Source of the DNA: Clostridiales bacterium
GTDB lineage: Bacteria > Bacillota > Clostridia > Oscillospirales > CAG-272
NCBI GenBank assembly: GCA_012727435.1
Contig: JAAYHB010000021.1
Coordinates: 1 to 64,000 of the forward strand
Direction: 5' to 3'
DNA: 64,000 nucleotides
The position numbers were made by a program, and so were the translations under genes. The notes beneath the pieces were generated by a model. It did no database searches. It was not told the DNA's origin and saw only the letters and a list, made by a program, of their open reading frames with translations. Of this stretch, positions 58,918-64,000 are shown one piece after another (the stretch's first letter is position 1; each line of letters begins with the position of its first letter).

Positions 58918-59586
58918 ATGAACCGAAAAGCCAGGGTAATTATTTTCGACTTCGACGGCACGCTGGCCGACACTCTCGACTCAATCCATATCGCTGTCAA
59001 CAGCACGTTGCGGCGCTTCGGCCACCCCGAAAAAAGCCGCGACGAGGTGCGCCGGGCAATCGGTAACGGGGTGTTGAAACTGATCGCCCGCATACTGCCG
59101 GAGGACAGGGCCGGCGACCCGGCCTACGTCAAGGAAGTGCTTGATTATTACAACAACGAGTATGCCCGCACCTTTCTTGAGACCGACTGCTACCCGGGCA
59201 TACAGGAAGCGATAACCGGGCTGGTCAACCGCGGATACAGGCTCGCCATACTGTCAAACAAACCTGATCAGTTCATCCGGAAGCTGACCGAGCTGCTATT
59301 CCGAGAGGGTGAGATTAGCCTGGCATCGGGGCAGTCAAACCTGCCGGTAAAGCCCAACCCGGTCTCGGCGCTGATGATTGCCTCCAAGCTCGGCGTCACC
59401 GCTTCGGAGTGCGCCTTTGTGGGAGACAGCGACATAGATATGCTTACCGGCCGTAATGCCGGAATGTTGACTGTAGGCTGCACATGGGGTTACCGTGAAG
59501 CCGAATTGCTGCGGCGCGCCGGGGCGGATTTTGTCGTCGACAAACCCTCAGAGCTGCTTGAACTTTTCCCGGGAGTAACCGAGTAA
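58918..59586 (+). CDS. HAD-superfamily phosphatase (phosphoglycolate phosphatase-like)
   Basis: A 222-residue cytosolic haloacid dehalogenase-type phosphatase. FDFDGTLADTLDS carries the nucleophile and acid Asp, SNKPDQFIRKL motif II, KPNPVSALMIA the motif III Lys and VGDSDIDMLTGRNAG motif IV. A helical cap lies between 20 and 85, as in Gph or pyrophosphatase PpaX. The actual phosphate ester is unknown. GAGG lies seven bases before the start at 58918. Confidence 0.87.
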   Translation: MNRKARVIIFDFDGTLADTLDSIHIAVNSTLRRFGHPEKSRDEVRRAIGNGVLKLIARILPEDRAGDPAYVKEVLDYYNNEYARTFLETDCYPGIQEAITGLVNRGYRLAILSNKPDQFIRKLTELLFREGEISLASGQSNLPVKPNPVSALMIASKLGVTASECAFVGDSDIDMLTGRNAGMLTVGCTWGYREAELLRRAGADFVVDKPSELLELFPGVTE

Positions 59587-59617
59587 ACCGGCAACAGCCG
59601 GGTGTGGGGGACAGAAT

Positions 59618-61273
59618 ATGATACAGGCAAAGCTTATTTCATCTCTTGAAAAATGCTTTCCCGGAACCGATATTACGGAGCTTTCTGCAATTGAGGAAAT
59701 CTCGGTCCTTCGCGGCGAGCGTCTCTCTCTTCAGCTTGCATACCGCGAGGACGACAAATCAAAGACGCGGCGCGAATGGTACACTCCGCGGGTTTACGGC
59801 CGGCTTGCCGAATATGCTACGCTGCGGCTGGTCGATTATGTCCCGTCACTGATGCCCGCCTATCCCGACCGGGCAGATGATAATTATCTCTCAACCGAGC
59901 CGGGGCTCTACCCAGACCTGCTCTCGGAGCTGCCCATGCTGGGCAAGGTTCCGGTCCTGAGTTTTCAGACCAGATGCCTTTGGATAACCATGGAAATACC
60001 AAATGACCTCCCGGGCGGCACATATGAGCTTGAGGTCGGGCTCTACTCGGGCGACACCGCCGCCGTGACAGCCTCGGCACAGGTCAGGGTAATCCCCGCC
60101 CGGCTTCCCGAGGGGAAAATGTTTGTCACGCAATGGCTGCACTGCGACTGCCTTGCCGACTATTACAATGTCGGGGTATTCTCGGAGCGCCATTGGGAGA
60201 TAATCGAAAACTTCGTGCGCACGGCGGTGGCAAACGGAATCAACACGCTGCTCACGCCGGTCTTCACCCCGCCGCTCGACACGGCGGTGGGCGGCGAGCG
60301 GCCGACCGTCCAGCTTGTCGGAGTGAGGGTTGACGGCGGGGAATACAGTTTTGACTACTCAAGGCTTGACCGCTGGCTTGATATGTGCGGGAGGGTAGGC
60401 ATAAAATATTTTGAGATAAGCCACCTTTTTACCCAATGGGGAGCGGCGCACGCGCCGAAAATTGTCGCCAAAGTCGACGGGGTCGAAAAGCGGATTTTCG
60501 GCTGGGACACCGATGCGACCGGTCCCGCATACACGCGCTTCCTCCGCACCTTCATCCCCGACTTCCTCGCACACATGAAGTCCCGCGGGCTTGACAGGCG
60601 CTGCATATTCCATATCTCAGACGAGCCGCGACTTGAGCACCTCGAACAATACGCAAAATCACGCGCGGTTGTCGCCGACCTGCTGGACGGCTACATTGTA
60701 GCCGACGCGCTCTCAAACTTTGAGTTCTGGAAGCACGGATTAGTGAGCACGCCGATACCCTCAAACAACCATATCGAGCCTTTCCTTGAAGCCAAGGTCC
60801 CGGGGCTCTGGACCTATTACTGCTGCAGTCAGGGCGTGGATGTCAGCAATCGCTTCTTTGCCATGCCGGGTGCGCGTACCCGTGCTATCGGAATGCAGTT
60901 CTACAAATACGACATAGCCGGATTTTTGCAGTGGGGTTATAATTTTTACTTCAACCAGTTCTCATATGACCGGGTAAATCCCTATCTCGACTCGACCGCC
61001 GGGTATTTCGTGCCCTCGGGAGACGCCTATTCGGTCTATCCTTCGCATGACGGCCGGGCGCTCGAATCAATGCGCATCGTGCAGTTTTACGAGGCACTTC
61101 AGGACAGGCGCGCCATGGAGCTCTGCGGGCAGTATTACGGCAAGGAGAGGGTGGTGGCCGAAATGGAGGCCATTGTCGGCGAGATAAAGTTCTCGAAATG
61201 TCCCCGCAGGTCCGAGGAACTGCTGGGGGTGCGCGAGAAGGTCAACGAGCTGATAGCGGCAGCGGTCAAATAA
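59618..61273 (+). CDS. DUF4091/GH123-like glycoside hydrolase-type protein
   Basis: A 551-residue cytosolic-looking protein; no signal peptide. The first 165 residues are a beta-sandwich (WITMEIPNDLPGGTYELEV) and the rest a TIM barrel of the DUF4091/GH123-related type. HISDEPRLEHLEQYA at about 329-343 fits the Asp-Glu catalytic pair of that clan, with PSNNHIEPF and LWTYYCCSQG later. Known GH123 enzymes release N-acetylgalactosamine from glycolipids; the actual sugar here is unknown. It is 31 bases after the HAD gene, likely co-transcribed, which hints at phosphorylated-sugar handling (inference). Confidence 0.8.
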   Translation: MIQAKLISSLEKCFPGTDITELSAIEEISVLRGERLSLQLAYREDDKSKTRREWYTPRVYGRLAEYATLRLVDYVPSLMPAYPDRADDNYLSTEPGLYPDLLSELPMLGKVPVLSFQTRCLWITMEIPNDLPGGTYELEVGLYSGDTAAVTASAQVRVIPARLPEGKMFVTQWLHCDCLADYYNVGVFSERHWEIIENFVRTAVANGINTLLTPVFTPPLDTAVGGERPTVQLVGVRVDGGEYSFDYSRLDRWLDMCGRVGIKYFEISHLFTQWGAAHAPKIVAKVDGVEKRIFGWDTDATGPAYTRFLRTFIPDFLAHMKSRGLDRRCIFHISDEPRLEHLEQYAKSRAVVADLLDGYIVADALSNFEFWKHGLVSTPIPSNNHIEPFLEAKVPGLWTYYCCSQGVDVSNRFFAMPGARTRAIGMQFYKYDIAGFLQWGYNFYFNQFSYDRVNPYLDSTAGYFVPSGDAYSVYPSHDGRALESMRIVQFYEALQDRRAMELCGQYYGKERVVAEMEAIVGEIKFSKCPRRSEELLGVREKVNELIAAAVK

Positions 61274-61309
61274 CTTCGGGCAAAAAACGACGGGTTTTAA
61301 ATAATGATG

Positions 61310-61350
61310 AAAGCCGTTACTTCTCTTTTGAGTTAGTAACGGCTTTTGTA
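61310..61350 (+). terminator. Terminator of the HAD-DUF4091 operon
   Basis: AAAGCCGTTACT pairs with AGTAACGGCTTT around TCTCTTTTGAGTT and ends in TTGTA. Confidence 0.82.
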
Positions 61351-61376
61351 TAGACTGTATACAACAAAGCGCAGTT

Positions 61377-61411
61377 CACCTCGCTTTATGGTAAGCCATG
61401 GAGCGAGGTGT
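61377..61411 (-). terminator. Hairpin after spoIIE
   Basis: CACCTCGCT pairs with AGCGAGGTG around an inner ATGG/CCAT stem, 43 bases past the spoIIE stop codon. There is no good T tract, so termination is uncertain. Confidence 0.5.
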
Positions 61412-61453
61412 TATAGATGTACAGGAGAAAAGAAGTTTCTCTCAAACGCATAA

Positions 61454-63903
61454 TTAATATAGTCCAATCCTGACAATTATCACCGAAAGGTCGTCTCGGC
61501 TGCCGAGGCTTTGCGCCCGGCCTATTATTTTTTTGGCCATATGTGTCATATCCTCCTCCCATTCGCGCGACAGCAACTCGGGCAGCCAGCCGCGGCACTC
61601 GCCCTCGCCGCCGGCCTCTTTCTCCCGTTCTTTTTCCCGGTCTGCGTCCGACACCCCGTCGCTCACCATGACGATGACATCCCCCTCGCTCACCTCAAGC
61701 CTTATCAGTTGCGCGTCAAGCGCGCCGAGTATCCCGATAGGCAGGGTTTTTGAGTGAAGCTTGAAGATACCGCCGGCACGCCGGACGTATGTCGGCGCGG
61801 CCCCGCTCTTTATCAGTGCGGCGGTCCCTGTCAGCAGGTCTACCTCGAGCAGGTCGACGGTGGCCGAGCATTCGTACTCGCGCGCGCCCCCACGCGAGCG
61901 CAGCACGCCGTTGAGCATGCGCAGGGCGGTGGTGGTTTTGTTCCCGGCAATCAGCATTTTTTCAAGGAAAATAGAACACACGCCCGAGCTGAAAGCGGCG
62001 CTCTCGCCGGTCCCCATGCCGTCGCTTATCAGCGCGTAAAAATAATCATTTTCGGTCTCAAACATCACGGCGCTGTCGCCGCAGACCCCGCCGGACATCT
62101 CGCCCGCGGCAGTCCGGCAGACCCGCTCGACGGTATATTTCCGCTTGGTGGTCAGGGTCATGGACAGCCTCTGCCCCCGCCCGTCGCAAAATTCGAACAT
62201 CGGGTCCTCAAGCCGGCAGCCGGTTATCCTCTCAAGCACACGCTTGACAGCACCCGCGTTGGTTCTCGCGCCATTGGCCTCGATTCCCCGGGCGCAAATG
62301 AATTTTCTCCTGCCCCCGTAAACATACAGCACGGCGGGGGTCAGCCCGAGATTTGACAGAGCTGCCGTAATCTTTGCCTCCATGTCGCCCGCGCGCTCAT
62401 AATCGGCACGCATTTCCTCGACTGCGTCGGCGAGAATCCGCGACATCGCGTCGTAGTCGAGCGCGAAGACCCCGATTTTCTCGCTCCGCAGCACCGCCTC
62501 TGTGAGCGAAGCGCAGCCGGCGTTGATATCGGAAATAATCTTCTGGATGTTCGGGCAGCGTTTTTTATATTCTCGGGTATGCAGCCGGCTTCGGCCCTCC
62601 CCCGCTCGTGAAGCCCCGCGCAGAGCCGGGCTATCATGTCGAGCGAACTGCCGTATTCGAGCCCCCAGCATATGTCACGCTTGGCGCAGCCCGTACAGGT
62701 CTTGTCAAATACCCGGTCGCAGACCCGCCTCAGGTCGATAATACCCGGCCGGCGCAGCCTGTCGCTGAGATTATAAAATATTTCGGAAAGCGAGGCAAAA
62801 CTCCCCGACACGGCAAGCAGCTTGTCCTCGCTTGACTTTATCCGCTGTTTTGCCAGCTCGGTTTCGGCAATCAGCTTTTCCTCCCGTGAGGTTGGCAGCT
62901 CATGTGTCCCCGCAAGTCCGAGAAAGCCGGCCCGCTCGGCCCCGACAAAGGCCGCCGAGGAGAGCAGCAGGCTGGGCAACAGCCGGGTGAGCGCATCAAG
63001 GCCGTCGATATACAGCCCCCACGTCATGCCCGATGCAAAGGCGGCGGCCGCTGCAAGCGTCGGCGACACGACATAAAGCAGCCCTTCGGATATCGCGGCA
63101 AGCACAAAGAGCGGCGCGTACACCGGCTCGTAGGCCACCCCGCAGACAAGCCCTGCCGCCGCCCCCGCAAGTATCCCCTCTTTCCGGCAGATCAGAAGGG
63201 TCACAAAAAAAGCACCGAAGGCGGCGGCCGAAACCCCCATAATTACAATATCGCGGGCCGAATAACAAAGCCCGCCCAATAGCACGGCGCCCCCCGCAAG
63301 GTAGCGCAAACGTTTTTTCATGCCCCCCGCGCCGCCGGCAAACCAGCCGGCAAAAAGCCAAACCAAGGCAGGCGATACAACAATCGCAAAAATTGCGCCG
63401 AAAAGGTCGTAATAGCGGTACCCGCCGGCGATTATGGTATAAAGCCCTAAAATAAAGGCGCAGAGCGACGAGGTCGTCATCCTCAGGCTGACATTCTCAC
63501 TAAAGAGCCGGGCGCGCAGCCACTTCAAACCTGCCGCAGTGGCCGGCGGCGCCTCCCCGCCGCCGGCGGTATCAATAAAAATCCGGGTGGCTACCCTGAG
63601 CAAAAGGGTTATGATATAAGCTCCGATATAGACCACGGGGTACGGGGCCGCCTGCGCCGAGGCAATAAGCCCGACCAGAATAAAAGGGATCCTTTTTCCT
63701 GACGCGCAGAAGAAGGCCAGACCCAGTGGAAAGCTGCCTAAGGGCAGCCTGCACCCGCCGAGCAGATACGCAGCCCCGGCATATGCCAGTCCCTTCACCG
63801 CCTCGCCGGCAAGTGCTCTGCCGCGGAGCTTCAGGCCGGCCGCCGGCAGGCCTTTATCAGCTGCCTGCCCGGTAGCATATCTCCCCTGTCTTTGATTCTG
63901 CAT
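61454..63903 (-). CDS. spoIIE: Stage II sporulation protein E, interrupted by a frameshift in an A6 run
   Basis: About 816 residues if repaired. The N-terminal half has about ten membrane segments; a cysteine-bearing linker (CTGCAKRDICWG) precedes the PP2C phosphatase domain with ISDGMGTGESAAF, VMVSDGVSDAD and SRDDLSVIIVRI. SpoIIE dephosphorylates SpoIIAA to activate SigF in the forespore and aids septation. The first frame (from 63903) reads CIPENIKNAARTSRR and stops; the second reads REYKKRCPNIQKIISDINAG and holds the phosphatase. One extra base in the T6 run at 62561-62566 joins them (IPENIKKRCPNIQ). Start chosen at 63903 with AAAGGA upstream; two earlier ATGs are possible. It is close to the window edge and appears monocistronic. 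Confidence 0.85.
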
Positions 63904-64000
63904 CGAGTCCACCGTCCTTTGCATCCAGCCTGTCCGTTTGGTGTGTATATAATACAACGCCGGAACACACAAAACACGTCGAAGCGGCGGGCGCGTGAAT

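Overview
This window looks like a chromosomal segment of a GC-rich, endospore-forming, low-oxygen member of the Clostridia (Oscillospirales-like; this is inference from gene content, not from a marker tree). Supporting signs are spoIIE, a SigI/RsgI pair, pyruvate phosphate dikinase, a ThiT S component under a TPP riboswitch, a lysine riboswitch on dapAB, a BspA-type lipoprotein, a pth-mfd-foldase order typical of Firmicutes, a type A RNase P RNA, and strong Shine-Dalgarno and TTGACA-17-TATAAT promoters throughout. I see no prophage, transposase, integrase, CRISPR array or rRNA operon. Most of it is housekeeping chromosome.

Layout. 0.3-1.4 kb: an NAD(P)-linked malate/L-lactate dehydrogenase-family enzyme. 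1.5-6.4 kb: two divergent secreted cell-wall enzymes, a CHAP-SH3 protein with six InlB/Flg_new-type repeats and a glucosaminidase. 6.6-13 kb: transglutaminase-like protein, D-amino acid aminotransferase, PHP phosphoesterase, BspA-like lipoprotein, alkaline phosphatase lipoprotein. 13.4-17.4 kb: SGNH hydrolase-dusB, then a sigma factor / zinc anti-sigma / pseudo-receiver winged-helix cassette. 17.6-24 kb: TPP riboswitch-thiT and the pth-mfd-foldase unit. 24.4-29 kb: ppdK and sigI-rsgI. 29-37.6 kb: DUF368 and DUF4153 membrane proteins, an Mbeg1-like hydrolase, three tRNAs (His, Arg, Gly), yqeG-like/AP-endonuclease-like/Xaa-Pro peptidase operon, and a CarD-family regulator with a structured leader. 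38-42.5 kb: proline synthesis (proA opposite proBC) and lemA-TPM. 42.7-44.8 kb: lysine riboswitch-dapA-dapB. 44.8-49.1 kb: a redox stretch with superoxide dismutase, a FAD/Rieske oxidoreductase, a collapsed etfB/lctD pseudogene, and a GltS-like symporter. 49.1-52.9 kb: an acyltransferase, rnpB, a sigma-70-family factor with a long C-terminal extension, tRNA-Gly(CCC). 53-61.3 kb: phosphodiesterase-like protein, EEP-family protein, cinA with a DUF1934 gene, egsA/araM, HAD phosphatase, DUF4091 protein. 61.4 kb to the end: spoIIE.

Special points. (1) A dispersed two-hairpin repeat (nine full or partial copies) sits almost only between convergent genes. (2) The 47.0-47.5 kb pseudogene preserves the N-terminus of EtfB joined to the C-terminus of an FAD-linked lactate/glycolate oxidase, the scar of a lost etfB-etfA-lctD-type operon. 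(3) Three genes between 50 and 63 kb (acyltransferase, sigma factor, spoIIE) are each interrupted by a one-base slip in a homopolymer run, which is either assembly error or real slippage. (4) Several intergenic regions carry unusual control architecture: face-to-face proA/proBC promoters, an 18-bp palindrome formed by the divergent egsA/DUF1934 -35 boxes, and a CarD-gene leader with mutually exclusive pairings. No single unmistakably new system was found; the best candidates for novelty are the sigma/anti-sigma/pseudo-receiver cassette, the RsgI protein with a new repeat domain, and the structured CarD-gene leader.
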